A DNA stretch of 64,000 nucleotides from the NCBI RefSeq assembly GCF_035497915.1, contig NZ_DATJCS010000014.1, forward strand, positions 1 to 64,000. The letters run 5' to 3'. The stretch is from Serpens sp035497915. Lineage in GTDB: Bacteria > Pseudomonadota > Gammaproteobacteria > Pseudomonadales > Pseudomonadaceae. A program made the position numbers and the translations under genes. Below are positions 54,646-64,000 of this stretch, in pieces (position 1 is the first letter of the stretch; each line of letters opens with the position of its first letter). The notes under the pieces are model-generated. The model was not told where the DNA came from and made no database searches. It worked only from the letters and a program-made list of their open reading frames with translations.

Positions 54646-55080
54646 TCAGATGCCCTGCTGGCGCAGCCAGGCGAGCAGCTGCGGCAGCGGCAGCGCGCCG
54701 CTCTGGCGGGCCACCTCGCGACCGTCCTTGAACAGCAGCAGGCTGGGAATCGAGCGGATGCCCAGCTGCCCGGCCAGCTGCGGGTTGGCCTCGCTGTCCA
54801 GCTTGGCCAGCCGGCAGCGGCCCTGCAGCTCGCGGGCGGCCTGGGCGAAGGTTGGCGCGAAGCTGCGGCACGGCCCGCACCAGCTGGCCCAGACATCCAC
54901 CAGCAGCGGCAGGTCGCCCTTCAACTGGTTGGCGAACGAGGCCTGGTCGAGATCGAACGGCGCCGCCGGCAGCACGGCGGACTTGCAGCGCCCGCAGCGT
55001 GGCGCGTCGTGCAGGCGATCGGCGGGAATACGGTTGAGCCCGGCGCAGGACGCGCAGGGCACCAGCAGGGTGTCGGACAT
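54646..55080 (-). CDS. trxC: thioredoxin 2
   Basis: A 144-residue zinc-containing thioredoxin. The N-terminal Zn module has C9, C12, C29 and C32 (CASC and CGRC); the active site WCGPC is at 67-71. cis-Pro in IRSIPSLLLF. Start 55080. TrxC is often induced by oxidative stress; no OxyR site was checked. Confidence 0.95.
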   Translation of the reverse strand: MSDTLLVPCASCAGLNRIPADRLHDAPRCGRCKSAVLPAAPFDLDQASFANQLKGDLPLLVDVWASWCGPCRSFAPTFAQAARELQGRCRLAKLDSEANPQLAGQLGIRSIPSLLLFKDGREVARQSGALPLPQLLAWLRQQGI

Positions 55081-55188
55081 GGAGTCGGCTCCGGAATGGG
55101 CAATGCCCTTTAGGTGGAGCCGGGAAGGGGAGAAATCAACGGGGAAGGGCGAAGGCTGATCTGTTGGGGCAGCCCGTGCCAGGCGTTC

Positions 55189-55311
55189 CACCCTCTCCCC
55201 CCGCCCCTCTCCCATCAAGGGAGAGGGGAGCAGAGCGGCGCTCTGCACAGGTCATGAGCCCGCGCACGTCAACTCCCTCTCCCCTTGTGGGAGAGAGTTG
55301 GGGAGAGGGGG
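55189..55311. repeat. CTCTCCC-type palindromic repeat (type D)
   Basis: Two hairpins built on CCCTCTCCC and GGGAGAGGG: 55196-55230 and 55272-55311. The element fills the 240-base gap between trxC and metY. Such CTCTCCC repeats are, from memory, scattered in many proteobacterial genomes. Confidence 0.65.
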
Positions 55312-55321
55312 CAGACAGCCG

Positions 55322-56599
55322 TCAGCCCTTCGCCGCTTCCAGCGCCTGGGTCAGGTCTTCGAGGATGTCATCGATATGCTCGATGCCGATCGACAGGCGC
55401 ACCAGGTCGCGGGACACGCCGGCGCGGGCCAGTTCCTCGTCGTTGAGCTGGCGGTGGGTGGTCGAGGCCGGGTGGCAGGCCAGCGACTTGGCGTCGCCGA
55501 TGTTCACCAGGCGCACCACCAGCTTGAGGGCGTCGATGAACTTCGCCGCGGCGGCTTCGCCACCCTTGATGCCGAAGGACATGATCGATGCCGGTTGGCC
55601 GCCCATGTAGCGCTGCGCCAGGGCGTGTTCCGGGTGCTCCGCCAGGCCGGCGAACTGCACCCAGCTGACCTGCGGGTGGCCCTTGAGGAACTCGGCGACC
55701 TTCTGGGCGTTCTCGCAATGGCGCTCCATGCGCAGCGCCAGGGTTTCCAGACCCTGCAGGATCAGGAAGGCGTTGAACGGCGACAGCGCGGCGCCCATGT
55801 TGCGCAGCGGCACCACGCGGCAGCGGCCGATGAACGCCGCCGGGCCGAAGGCCTCGGTGTAGGTCACGCCGTGGTAGGAGACGTCCGGGGTGTTGAGCAG
55901 CGGGAAGCGCGCCTTGTTCTCGGCCCAGGGGAACGTGCCGGAGTCCACCACGATGCCGCCGATGCTGGTGCCATGACCGCCGATGTACTTGGTCAGCGCA
56001 TGCACCACGATGTCGGCGCCGTGCTCGAACGGCCGGCACAGGATCGGCGTGGCCACGGTGTTGTCGACGATCAGCGGCACGCCATGGCGGTGCGCGGCGT
56101 CGGCCAGCGCCTGCAGGTCGATGATGTTGCCGGCCGGGTTGCCGATCGATTCGCAGAACACCGCCTTGGTGTTGTCGTCGATCAGCGCTTCCAGCGCGGC
56201 GATGTCGTCGTGGGCCGCGAAGCGCACCTCGATGCCCTGGCGCGGCAGGGTGTGGGCGAACAGGTTGTAGGTGCCGCCGTACAGCTTGGCCACCGAGACG
56301 ATGTTGTCGCCGACGCCGGCGATGGTCTGGATCGCGTAGGTGATCGCCGCCATGCCCGAGGCCACCGCCAGCGCCGCCACACCGCCTTCCAGCGCCGCCA
56401 CGCGCTTTTCCAGCACGTCGGTGGTGGGGTTCATGATGCGCGTGTAGATGTTGCCGGCCACCTTGAGGTCGAACAGGTCGGCGCCGTGCTGGGTGTCGTC
56501 GAAGGCGTAGGAGGTGGTCTGGTAGATCGGCACCGCCACGGCCTTGGTGGTCGGGTCCGGGCTGTAGCCGGCGTGGATGGCCAGGGTTTCCGCTTTCAT
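55322..56599 (-). CDS. metY: O-acetylhomoserine sulfhydrylase
   Basis: A 425-residue PLP enzyme making homocysteine from O-acyl-homoserine and sulfide. PLP-binding Lys204 in HALTKYIGGHG. YTRIMNPTTDVLEKRVAALEGG and SGMAAITYAI are Cys/Met-metabolism family signatures. Next on the strand beyond it is a TauE/SafE permease, giving a sulfur-themed neighbourhood. Confidence 0.93.
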   Translation of the reverse strand: MKAETLAIHAGYSPDPTTKAVAVPIYQTTSYAFDDTQHGADLFDLKVAGNIYTRIMNPTTDVLEKRVAALEGGVAALAVASGMAAITYAIQTIAGVGDNIVSVAKLYGGTYNLFAHTLPRQGIEVRFAAHDDIAALEALIDDNTKAVFCESIGNPAGNIIDLQALADAAHRHGVPLIVDNTVATPILCRPFEHGADIVVHALTKYIGGHGTSIGGIVVDSGTFPWAENKARFPLLNTPDVSYHGVTYTEAFGPAAFIGRCRVVPLRNMGAALSPFNAFLILQGLETLALRMERHCENAQKVAEFLKGHPQVSWVQFAGLAEHPEHALAQRYMGGQPASIMSFGIKGGEAAAAKFIDALKLVVRLVNIGDAKSLACHPASTTHRQLNDEELARAGVSRDLVRLSIGIEHIDDILEDLTQALEAAKG

Positions 56600-56716
56600 G
56601 GGCGTTCCTTGTGACAGACGGGTTTTTTGTGGTGCGCAGCATGGCCAGAGCGCCCGGGACGGTCAATGACCCGGAGCAAGGGGGGCGCGCCGCAAACTAG
56701 ATTGATTTGAGCTGGT

Positions 56717-57694
56717 TTAGAACACAGAGGAATAAATGTTGTAAGCGCTTATCGCGGTTATCAGCGCCCCGACGATGATCAACAGGGTGCGGGCCGGCAG
56801 CTTCTTGCACAGCAAGGCCGCGAACGGTGCTGCGAACAGCCCGCCGAACACCAGCCCGGCCACCATCAGCCAGGTGTTCGGTTCGCCGGCGAGGAGGATG
56901 AAGGAGGTGGCGCTGGCCAGGGTCAGGAAGAACTCGGCGAAGTTCACCGAACCGATGGTGGTGCGCGGGTCGCTGCCCGAACCGATCAGGCTGCTGGTCA
57001 CCACCGGACCCCAGCCGCCGCCCCCGGCGGCATCCACGAAACCGCCGAACAGCGCCAGCTTGCCGACATGCCGGGGCGCCTTGCGCTGGAAAACCTGACG
57101 GCAGGCCTTGCACAGGATGTACAGGCCCATCAGCAGCAGGTAGGCGGAAATGAAAGGCTTCATCACCGCGCCATCGAATTGGGTGATCAACAGGGCGCCG
57201 AGGAAGGCGCCGAGCATGCCGGGCAGCAGCAGGCTGAGGAACAGCCGGCGGTTCACGTTGCCCAGCTTCACGTGGGAAACCCCGGACAGGCCGGTGGTGA
57301 ACACCTCGGCGATGTGCACGCTGGCGCTGGCGGCTGCGGGGCTGGCACCGGCGCTGAGCAGGAAGCTGGTGGCGGTGATGCCGTAGGCCATGCCCAGCGC
57401 GCCATCCACCACCTGAGCGAGAAAGCCGACTGCCACCGCGCTCCAGAAGGTCGGGCTGTGCAGCGTGCGGTCGATGATCTCGAAGCCGCTGAGGCCGCCG
57501 TTGTCGCCGAAGAACAAGCGCCAGGCCAGGAAGCTCAGCAGACTGGCGAGAATGACCAGCGCCGCCCACATGGCGATGCGCAGGGCCGGGTGATTGTCCG
57601 GGTGGGTGATGGTGTCTTCGATGGGAGGCAGACCCAGCTGGGCATGCTCAGCGTTCAGGGTGGATTCGCTGAGATCGAGGGAGCGGATTTTCAT
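56717..57694 (-). CDS. sulfite exporter TauE/SafE family permease
   Basis: A 325-residue TSUP protein with an N-terminal span (IAMWAALVILASLLSFLAW) and then two 4-span repeats (GALGMAYGITATSFLLSAGASPAAASASVH; GGFVDAAGGGGWGPVVTSSLIGSG). The G-G-G-W-G-P motif is typical of the family. Substrates are small organic or inorganic anions of sulfur; it lies upstream of metY on the same strand, with 117 bases between. Confidence 0.9.
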   Translation of the reverse strand: MKIRSLDLSESTLNAEHAQLGLPPIEDTITHPDNHPALRIAMWAALVILASLLSFLAWRLFFGDNGGLSGFEIIDRTLHSPTFWSAVAVGFLAQVVDGALGMAYGITATSFLLSAGASPAAASASVHIAEVFTTGLSGVSHVKLGNVNRRLFLSLLLPGMLGAFLGALLITQFDGAVMKPFISAYLLLMGLYILCKACRQVFQRKAPRHVGKLALFGGFVDAAGGGGWGPVVTSSLIGSGSDPRTTIGSVNFAEFFLTLASATSFILLAGEPNTWLMVAGLVFGGLFAAPFAALLCKKLPARTLLIIVGALITAISAYNIYSSVF

Positions 57695-57775
57695 GCGTGA
57701 GCCGGGGCCTGACGGTGAGTGATGGAACAGAGCCGGCAGTGACCTTATTTTTCGCGGCTTAGTACGTCCAAGACT

Positions 57776-57789
57776 GTTTCAGCTGAAAC
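57776..57789. promoter_or_regulatory. perfect 14-bp palindrome, candidate operator
   Basis: GTTTCAGCTGAAAC is a perfect palindrome in the 261-base divergent gap between the TSUP permease and the DUF945 gene, in an AT-richer pocket. No regulator is identified. Confidence 0.4.
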
Positions 57790-57955
57790 TTATGACGCGT
57801 AGTTCTAATGCGGGTGAAACAACCGTAACCTGTGGCGTGCAGAACGTGAGCGGTGCTCAAGAGCAGGCCGGCAGAGTCGATAAGATGCATGCGCTTGAGT
57901 CCCCACCGATTTCTCCCGGGCCTTTTGCCCTTCACTGTTCATAAGAGTCGAACGC

Positions 57956-59407
57956 ATGAAAAAGACAGGGATAGCCCTTGCCATCCTGCTGGCCGCCGGT
58001 GTGGCGGCTACCGCTGGCGCCTGGTACACCGGCCAGCAGCTGGAAGGCGTGCTGCAGGACAAGATCGCCGAAGCCAACCAGGAGCTGGCGCGCCAGCTGC
58101 CGGGCAGCGGCGTCCAGGTCGCACTGGCCTCGCTGGAGCGCGGGGTGTTTTCCAGCGACGTGCGCTACCGGATCGAGCTGGGCGGGGTCGCCCAGGAGTG
58201 GCCGGCCTCCGAGCTGTTCCTGATCGAGCGTATCGAGCACGGCCCGCTGCCGTTGTCCCGGCTGCGCGAACTGCGGCTGCTGCCGGTCATGGCGCACAGC
58301 CAGGCGCGCCTGGAGGAAACCGCGCTGACCGCGCCGCTGTTCCAGCAGGCCCAGGGAGCCGAGCCGCTGCGCATCCAGACCACGCTGGGCTACGATCTGG
58401 AAGCCAGCGTGTGGCTGAACGTGGCGCCGATGCGCTATGCCGATGCCGAAACCAGCGTCAGCTTCAGCGGATTCGAGGGTGAATTCCAGGGCTCCGCCGA
58501 GCGTGTGGCGGGCAGCGGGCATTTCGAACGGCTGGAGCTTGTCGCGCTCGGCGCCGAGCCGATGCGCCTGGACCTGCAGGGCTTCCAGCTGACGGTGGAC
58601 CGCCATCAGGGACCGTCCGGCCTGTTCCTCGGCGAGCAGTCGGTCGCGCTCGACAGGCTCGAGCTGCACTGGCCGGGTCTGGAGGCGCTGGTGCTGAGCA
58701 AACTGGCCCAGCGCGACCAACTGAGCCAGACGGACAACCAGCTGGCCGCCACGCTGAATCTGGAGGTGGGTGAACTGGCCTATGCGGGCCAGCCGCTGGG
58801 CGCGCTGCGCATGGACTGGAGTGCCAACGACCTGAACGCCGAAGCGGTTGTGGCGCTGGCGGACCTGATTGGCGGCTATGCCGAGACCCTGGAAAGCGAT
58901 CCCGCGGTCGCGGGCTTCAGCCCCGAGCAGGAAGAGCAACTCAGGAGCGCGCTGGAAGTCCTGCTGGCTGGCAACCCCAGCCTGAACCTGGATCGCCTGT
59001 CGCTGAAAACCGCCAACGCGGAAAGCCGCCTGAGCCTCAAGGTCGGGCTGAGCAAACCGTCGATGGGCGAGGCGCTGCCGCCCGAAGCGCTGATCCAGCA
59101 ACTGATCTCCCGCCTCAACCTGCAGCTGGACGTGCCCAAGGCCAGTATTCGCGATCTGGTGGGCTATCAGGCGTTGCTCGACGCCAGCCTCGACCCGCAG
59201 GCGGTGGCCATGGAAGCCGAGATGATGGCCGAGATGGCCGCCGACATGGCGGTGACCACGGAACTGGCCACCCTGCAGGGCGACAGCATCCAGACGCGTC
59301 TGGACTATACCGACGGCCAGGTGACCCTGAACGGCCAGACCCGGCCGCTGGAAGAGTTCCTCGCCATGCTGAGCCTGCTGGCGGGCGACGGTGTCGCAAT
59401 CGAATAG
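57956..59407 (+). CDS. DUF945 family (YdgA-like) periplasmic protein
   Basis: A 483-residue protein with an N-terminal signal-anchor (KKTGIALAILLAAGVAATAGAWYTGQQLE), the standard opening of DUF945/YdgA. The long remaining part is beta-rich with recurring L-x-G strands and some GVxVALASLERGVFSS. No enzymatic motif. Likely inner-membrane-anchored in the periplasm; its function is unknown. Confidence 0.85.
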   Translation: MKKTGIALAILLAAGVAATAGAWYTGQQLEGVLQDKIAEANQELARQLPGSGVQVALASLERGVFSSDVRYRIELGGVAQEWPASELFLIERIEHGPLPLSRLRELRLLPVMAHSQARLEETALTAPLFQQAQGAEPLRIQTTLGYDLEASVWLNVAPMRYADAETSVSFSGFEGEFQGSAERVAGSGHFERLELVALGAEPMRLDLQGFQLTVDRHQGPSGLFLGEQSVALDRLELHWPGLEALVLSKLAQRDQLSQTDNQLAATLNLEVGELAYAGQPLGALRMDWSANDLNAEAVVALADLIGGYAETLESDPAVAGFSPEQEEQLRSALEVLLAGNPSLNLDRLSLKTANAESRLSLKVGLSKPSMGEALPPEALIQQLISRLNLQLDVPKASIRDLVGYQALLDASLDPQAVAMEAEMMAEMAADMAVTTELATLQGDSIQTRLDYTDGQVTLNGQTRPLEEFLAMLSLLAGDGVAIE

Positions 59408-59466
59408 GACTGGCGTGATCGTAGGGAGGTCAGCGCCTTTCTGGCCGCCCTACGTGACGGGACGCG

Positions 59467-60915
59467 TCACGACGAGCAACTGATCTCCAGATGCTTGCCC
59501 CATTCCGGCGGGCGCTCGGTGTAGCGCTCTTTGCCGGGCTGCTCCTCGAAGGGACGACTGAGCACCGCGTGCAGTTCGTGCAGCGGCGCGAAGTCGCCGG
59601 CCTCGGCGGCCTCGATGGCCTGCTGGGCCAGGTAGTTGCGCAGGCTGTAGCGCGGGTTCACCGCGTGCATGCGGGCCCGCCGCGCTTCGGCCGAGCCGCC
59701 CTCGCGCGCCACCCGGGCGCAGTAGTCGGCGCTCCAGGCATCGAAACCCGCCAGATCCACGAAGTCGTCGCGCAGCGTCTGCACCGCCGCCTCGGCAGGC
59801 TGCTCGCCCAGCGCGCGGAAGAAGTTCGGGTAATCCACCGCGCCGCCCTGCATCAGCTGCAGCAGGCGCTGGATCAGCGCCTCGTCGCCGTCCTCGGCGG
59901 TGGTCAGGCCCAGCCGGCGGCGCATGTGGTCCAGCCAGTGCGCCTGGTACAGCGGCAGGAACAGCGCCAGGCTCTCGCGCAGGGCCTCCACCGTTACGAA
60001 CGGCGTCAGCGCCTGGGCCAGCGCCGAGAGGTTCCAGTGGGCGATGGGTACCTGGTTCTCGAAGCGGTAGCGCCCCGCGTCGTCCGAGTGGTTGCAGATG
60101 AACCCGGCGTCGAAGTCGTCCAGGAAGGCGTAGGGGCCGAAGTCGAAGGTCAGGCCGAGGATCGACAGGTTGTCGGTGTTCATCACCCCGTGGCAGAAGC
60201 CGTAGGCCTGCCAGGCGCCGATCATCGCGGCGGTGCGCTCGACCACCTGGCGAAACAGCGCGGCGTCGTCGGCGCAGTCGGGGAAATGATGGGCGCGGGT
60301 GAAGTCCAGCAGCTGGCGCAGCGCCGCGTGCTGGCGCGTGTAGTAGAAGTATTCGAAGTGGCCGAAGCGAATGTGGCTGGGCGCCAGGCGCAGCAGCATG
60401 GCGGCGGTTTCCTTGCGCTCGCGCCACACCGGGGTTTCCGAGGCCACCACGCACAGCGCGCGGGTGGTGGGAACGCCAAGGGCCGCCAGGTATTCGCTGG
60501 CCAGGAACTCGCGAATGGAACTGCGCAGCACGGCGCGGCCATCGCCCATGCGCGAATAGGGCGTCGAGCCCGCGCCCTTGAGGTGCAGGTCCCAGTGCTC
60601 GCCGGCGTCGTTGACCACTTCGCCCAGCAGCAGCCCGCGACCATCACCCAGGCGCGGGTTGTAGACGCCGAACTGGTGCCCGGAATAGACCATCGCCCGG
60701 GGCTCGGCGTCGCGCCACAGCGCATTGCCGGAGAACAGGCGGACGAACTCCGGCCGCTGTGCTTCGGCCGGGTCCAGATCGAGCAGCGCCAGGGCCGCCG
60801 CGCTGACGACGGCCAGCCGTGGCTCGGCGATGGGCTCGGGCTGCACGGCGGTGGAGAAGTCATCGCCCAGCCGCGCGAAACGGTTGTCGAAGTGCAGCTG
60901 GTCCAGGTGTTTCAT
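59467..60915 (-). CDS. selO: protein AMPylase SelO/YdiU
   Basis: A 482-residue pseudokinase that transfers AMP to target proteins under oxidative stress. Start 60915 (MKHLDQLHFDNRFARLG), with GAGG before it. LHLKGAGSTPYSRMGDGR and VLRSSIREFLASEYL are invariant family blocks. The C-terminus ends ISCSS, with Cys where animal SelO has selenocysteine. Overlaps nothing; mscK ends 8 bases away. Confidence 0.95.
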   Translation of the reverse strand: MKHLDQLHFDNRFARLGDDFSTAVQPEPIAEPRLAVVSAAALALLDLDPAEAQRPEFVRLFSGNALWRDAEPRAMVYSGHQFGVYNPRLGDGRGLLLGEVVNDAGEHWDLHLKGAGSTPYSRMGDGRAVLRSSIREFLASEYLAALGVPTTRALCVVASETPVWRERKETAAMLLRLAPSHIRFGHFEYFYYTRQHAALRQLLDFTRAHHFPDCADDAALFRQVVERTAAMIGAWQAYGFCHGVMNTDNLSILGLTFDFGPYAFLDDFDAGFICNHSDDAGRYRFENQVPIAHWNLSALAQALTPFVTVEALRESLALFLPLYQAHWLDHMRRRLGLTTAEDGDEALIQRLLQLMQGGAVDYPNFFRALGEQPAEAAVQTLRDDFVDLAGFDAWSADYCARVAREGGSAEARRARMHAVNPRYSLRNYLAQQAIEAAEAGDFAPLHELHAVLSRPFEEQPGKERYTERPPEWGKHLEISCSS

Positions 60916-60923
60916 GGGCAACC

Positions 60924-63900
60924 TCAGGGTTTGGCCGGCGGTGGAATCGGCTGCTCGGTGGCCGCGCCAGCGGCGCCCAGCACGGCCGTTTGGCCGATCT
61001 GCGCTTCCTGCCCCTCCAGGTTCTTCACGAACACGTCGACCTGGCGGAAGGCGATCTCGATGTCGTGCTCGCGGAACAACTGCTCGATGCGCCGGTTGAT
61101 CTCGTCGGTGGCGCGGCCGCGATCGCCCAGTTCGCGCACATGGATGATCAGGTCGTGGTCCAGGGTGCTCTCGCCGAAGGTCTGGAACAGCACCAGCGGC
61201 TCGGGGTCGCGCATGACCCGCACGTTCTCCTGGGCCGCCTGATAGAGCAGGCGACGCACCAGCTCAAGGTCCGAGCCGTAGCCGACACCGACCTTGAGCA
61301 CCAGGCGGGTGACGGTGTCGCTCAGCGTCCAGTTGATCAACTGGTCGGTGATGAAGGTCTTGTTGGGCACCACCACCACCTTGCGGTCGGCGTCGACGAT
61401 GTGGGTGGCGCGGATGCGGATGCGGTTCACCGAGCCGGTGACATTGCCGATGGTCACCAGGTCGCCGATGCGCACCGGGCGCTCGAACAGGATGATCAGG
61501 CCGGAAATGAAGTTGGCGATGATCTCCTGCATGCCGAAGCCGATGCCCACCGACAGCGCCGCCACCAGCCACTGCAGCTTGTCCCAGCTGACCCCCAGGG
61601 TGGACAGCGTGGTGACGATGCCGAAGCCCATGATCAGGTAGGACAGCAGGGTGGTGGTGGCATAGGCGCTGCCCTGCGCCAGGCTCATGCGCGACAGCAC
61701 CAGCACTTCCAGCAGGCCGGGCAGGTTGCGCGCCAGCACCAGGGTCAGTGCCACGATCAGCAGCGCGCCCAGCAGGTCGAGCAGGCTGATCGGCCGCAGG
61801 CTGGCGGTGGCGCCGCTGCCCTGGGTGAACTCGTAGAGGGTGACGTTATCCAGGTAGCTGAACACCGTCAGCAGGTCGGCCCAGACCCACCAGAGCACCG
61901 CCAGCAGGCCGGCGAACAGGCCCAGGCGGATCAGCCGCAGGGATTGCTGGTTGACCTGCTCGATGGCCAGCCCGGGCTCCTCGACGGGCGCCGCCATGCC
62001 GTCGACGCCCTCCGGCGTCTGCGCCTCGGTTTCGCGGCGGGCCTGCGCGCGCTGCCAGGCCAGGCGCCGGGCCGCCACCGCCAGGCCACGCGCCAGCAGG
62101 GCTTCCAGCAGCACCCAGAGCAGCAGGGCGTAGAGGGTGTCGATCAGCCGGCCGCTCAGCTTGAGCGCCGTGTAGTAGTAGCCGGCGAAGATCGCCGCCA
62201 TCAGCAGCAGGGGCAGCAGGGCGACCAGCGCGCCCAGCAGCCGGCGCAGCGGCGGCGCCTCGCTGCTTTGCGGGCCCTGGAACATCAGGCGGGCCAGCAG
62301 CCAGCTCAGCAGCGCGAACCCGACCAGCAGCAGGAGCACGCCCAGCACGTCCTGGTCGAGTAAGCGCGGCTGGTTCTCGGCGAACGCCACCACGCCGACC
62401 AGGATCAGCAGCACAAGGCCCAGCCAGCGCATCTGCCGGTGCAGGAAGGACACCTGGGCGCGGCTCCAGCCGAAATGCCGCTCGGCCACTCCGCCCGGGG
62501 CGAGGATCTGATACGCGGTGTACAGCACCAGCCAGGCGCCGGCCATGGCATACAGCGCGGCGCCCAGGTGGACGTTCTGGCCGCGGGCGTCGATCTGCAG
62601 CGCATAGCCGCCCAGCGCCAGCATGAGACTGACGGGCAGGGCCTGCACCAGGCAGAACAGGATGGCCAGCGGTGTGTGGCGCTGGCTGTCGCGCCCCACC
62701 TGGCCGATGTCCTCATGCAGCGCCTGCAGCTTGCGTTGCCAGAACTGGCGCCGGGCGATCAGCAGGCCGCTGAGCAGCAGCGGCAGGAACACCCAGGGTC
62801 GGCTCAGCAAGCCGTTGGCCAGTTCGCCGAGGGCGCCCTGCCAGTCCAGGCGCGCCGCCTGCTCGACCAGCCGGCTGGGCAGGCGCTTCCACCAGTCCGG
62901 CTGCAGCGGCGGGTGGCTGGGAATCCAGAACAGCTGTTCTTCCAGCGTGTTGCTCAGGCGGCTGGCCAGGTCGCGCAGCTGGCGCTGGTTGAGCTGCAGG
63001 CTGACCGCTTCGCCCAGCAGCGCGTTGAGCTCGCGCGCCAGGCGGTCGGCCAGTTCGGCGCGACTGTCGATCAGTTCCAGCAGCGCGGCGCGCAGTTGCT
63101 CATTCCCGGGCTCGCCGCTATCGGCGAGCAGTCGATCGACGAAGGCGCGCGGATTGGCCAGCTGCTCGCGGCTCTGGTTGAGCTCGAACTGGTAGAGGCG
63201 GATGTCGGCAATCTCGTCCGCCAGCTTGCCATCCACCGCGACCTGCGGCAGGCGGCGCTTCTGTTCCATGAGGATCTGCGCCAGCAGCAGGCTGCCCTTG
63301 AGCGCCTCGATCTGCTCGCCGAGCACCTGTTCGCTCTGGGTCAGGCTTTCCAGGCGCTGGCGGGTGCGCAGATTGGTCTGAGTCACTTCGTTGCGGCGAT
63401 CGGTGATGCGCAGCAGGTGATCGGTCAGTTGCAGGTTGCGTGCGGTTTCATGGGCAATCAGGCGATCCGGGCTGGCGCTGCGGGCTTCAAGGGTGGCCTG
63501 CTCGCGGGCCTGCTCGGATTGCGCCAGGCGCTTGGTGTTGATCAGTTCCTGCAGGGCGAGGATCTCCTGCTCCAGGCGCTCGATGCGCGTGGTGAGCAGC
63601 TCGCGGCGACGGCTGCCCAGGTCCAGCAGGGTGTCGTTGCCGGCCAGGGCGCGACGGCTGAATTCATTGCTGAGGGTCAGGGTGGCCAGCTCGGCCGTCA
63701 GCAGGTCGCGCTGTTCGGCGCTGAGCGCCTGGCCGTCCAGGCGGTCGTCCTTGAGGGCTGCCTGCAGTTTCTGCATGCGCGCCTGGTTGCCGCTGATCTC
63801 GGTCTGTGCCCGCTCTGGACGTGTCTGCGCATTGATGACCAGGCTGTTGGCGGCGGTCAACTCCTGTTGCCACTCGGTCAGCTGCTGGTTGCGCGCGTCG

Positions 63901-64000
63901 AGGATGATCTCCAGCTCGACGATCTGGGCGCCGGCCTGCTCCCGCGCCGGATCGCTCTGTGGCCGGGCCTGCAGTTCCTCATAGGCGCGGCGGGCCTCGC
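60924..64000 (-). CDS. mscK: MscK/KefA-type mechanosensitive channel (5' end outside window)
   Basis: At least 1024 residues visible; the frame stays open to the right edge, so the true start lies beyond 64000. The N-terminal half is a long periplasmic coiled-coil (LEQEILALQELINTKRLAQSEQAREQ). About ten membrane spans follow. The C-terminal MscS domain has LSVGIGFGMQEIIANFISG (pore helix) and IGDLVTIGNVTGSVNRI. The end PIPPPAKP is unusual. Gates in response to membrane tension. Confidence 0.93.
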   Translation of the reverse strand, partial: EARRAYEELQARPQSDPAREQAGAQIVELEIILDARNQQLTEWQQELTAANSLVINAQTRPERAQTEISGNQARMQKLQAALKDDRLDGQALSAEQRDLLTAELATLTLSNEFSRRALAGNDTLLDLGSRRRELLTTRIERLEQEILALQELINTKRLAQSEQAREQATLEARSASPDRLIAHETARNLQLTDHLLRITDRRNEVTQTNLRTRQRLESLTQSEQVLGEQIEALKGSLLLAQILMEQKRRLPQVAVDGKLADEIADIRLYQFELNQSREQLANPRAFVDRLLADSGEPGNEQLRAALLELIDSRAELADRLARELNALLGEAVSLQLNQRQLRDLASRLSNTLEEQLFWIPSHPPLQPDWWKRLPSRLVEQAARLDWQGALGELANGLLSRPWVFLPLLLSGLLIARRQFWQRKLQALHEDIGQVGRDSQRHTPLAILFCLVQALPVSLMLALGGYALQIDARGQNVHLGAALYAMAGAWLVLYTAYQILAPGGVAERHFGWSRAQVSFLHRQMRWLGLVLLILVGVVAFAENQPRLLDQDVLGVLLLLVGFALLSWLLARLMFQGPQSSEAPPLRRLLGALVALLPLLLMAAIFAGYYYTALKLSGRLIDTLYALLLWVLLEALLARGLAVAARRLAWQRAQARRETEAQTPEGVDGMAAPVEEPGLAIEQVNQQSLRLIRLGLFAGLLAVLWWVWADLLTVFSYLDNVTLYEFTQGSGATASLRPISLLDLLGALLIVALTLVLARNLPGLLEVLVLSRMSLAQGSAYATTTLLSYLIMGFGIVTTLSTLGVSWDKLQWLVAALSVGIGFGMQEIIANFISGLIILFERPVRIGDLVTIGNVTGSVNRIRIRATHIVDADRKVVVVPNKTFITDQLINWTLSDTVTRLVLKVGVGYGSDLELVRRLLYQAAQENVRVMRDPEPLVLFQTFGESTLDHDLIIHVRELGDRGRATDEINRRIEQLFREHDIEIAFRQVDVFVKNLEGQEAQIGQTAVLGAAGAATEQPIPPPAKP

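Overview
The window is a Pseudomonas-type chromosome segment (class Gammaproteobacteria). It is GC-rich throughout except for the first ~1.6 kb. From memory, the gene order from tatCBA through hisEI, ubiBJE, the medium-chain-length PHA locus, hslVU, argS, priA, rpmE, ponA, pilMNOPQ, aroKB and gltBD to hemE matches the conserved block of P. aeruginosa and relatives. No rRNA, tRNA or CRISPR array was seen.

Region by region. (1) 1-1640 is accessory DNA. It holds the 3' end of a group IIC intron (domain V with a CGC triad, domain VI), then three AT-richer promoterless gene cassettes, each closed by an attC-like recombination site: the tail of a chromosomal-integron cassette array whose integrase lies outside the window. 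(2) 1.7-3.5 kb has a secreted hypothetical protein, a small thioredoxin-fold protein, an orphan RelB-like antitoxin and a Nudix hydrolase. (3) 3.6-5.7 kb is a two-gene radical-SAM DNA repair/modification operon under a perfect LexA box. (4) 5.7-9.2 kb carries fbp, a DUF924 protein, a small lipoprotein, a proline iminopeptidase and dtd. (5) 9.3-15.3 kb, minus strand, carries rsmE-tatCBA, hisEI and ubiquinone genes ubiB-ubiJ-ubiE. (6) 15.5-22 kb is a complete class II PHA locus: phaI-phaF facing phaC1-phaZ-phaC2-phaD, plus a small PHA-associated gene. (7) 22.2-29.7 kb carries DUF971, hslUV with a sigma-32 promoter, a SPOR protein, argS and priA. (8) 29.8-34.8 kb carries rpmE, a secreted nuclease, malic enzyme and PBP1A. 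(9) 34.9-43.1 kb is the type IV pilus alignment operon pilMNOPQ followed by aroK-aroB and an ATPase-SPOR protein. (10) 43.5-50.8 kb carries gltB-gltD and hemE. (11) 50.9-64 kb carries a ParA-like ATPase, a double universal stress protein, an MFS-acyltransferase fusion, trxC, metY, a TauE/SafE permease, a DUF945 protein, selO and a large MscK-type channel cut by the window end.

Most of the window is core metabolism and envelope biology in tight, often overlapping operons. Gaps between operons are frequently filled by palindromic REP-like elements of at least four sequence types. The parts most worth following up are the integron tail with its group IIC intron, the LexA-controlled radical-SAM pair, a transcription terminator that doubles as signal-peptide coding sequence, and a foldable terminal-inverted-repeat element before hslU.
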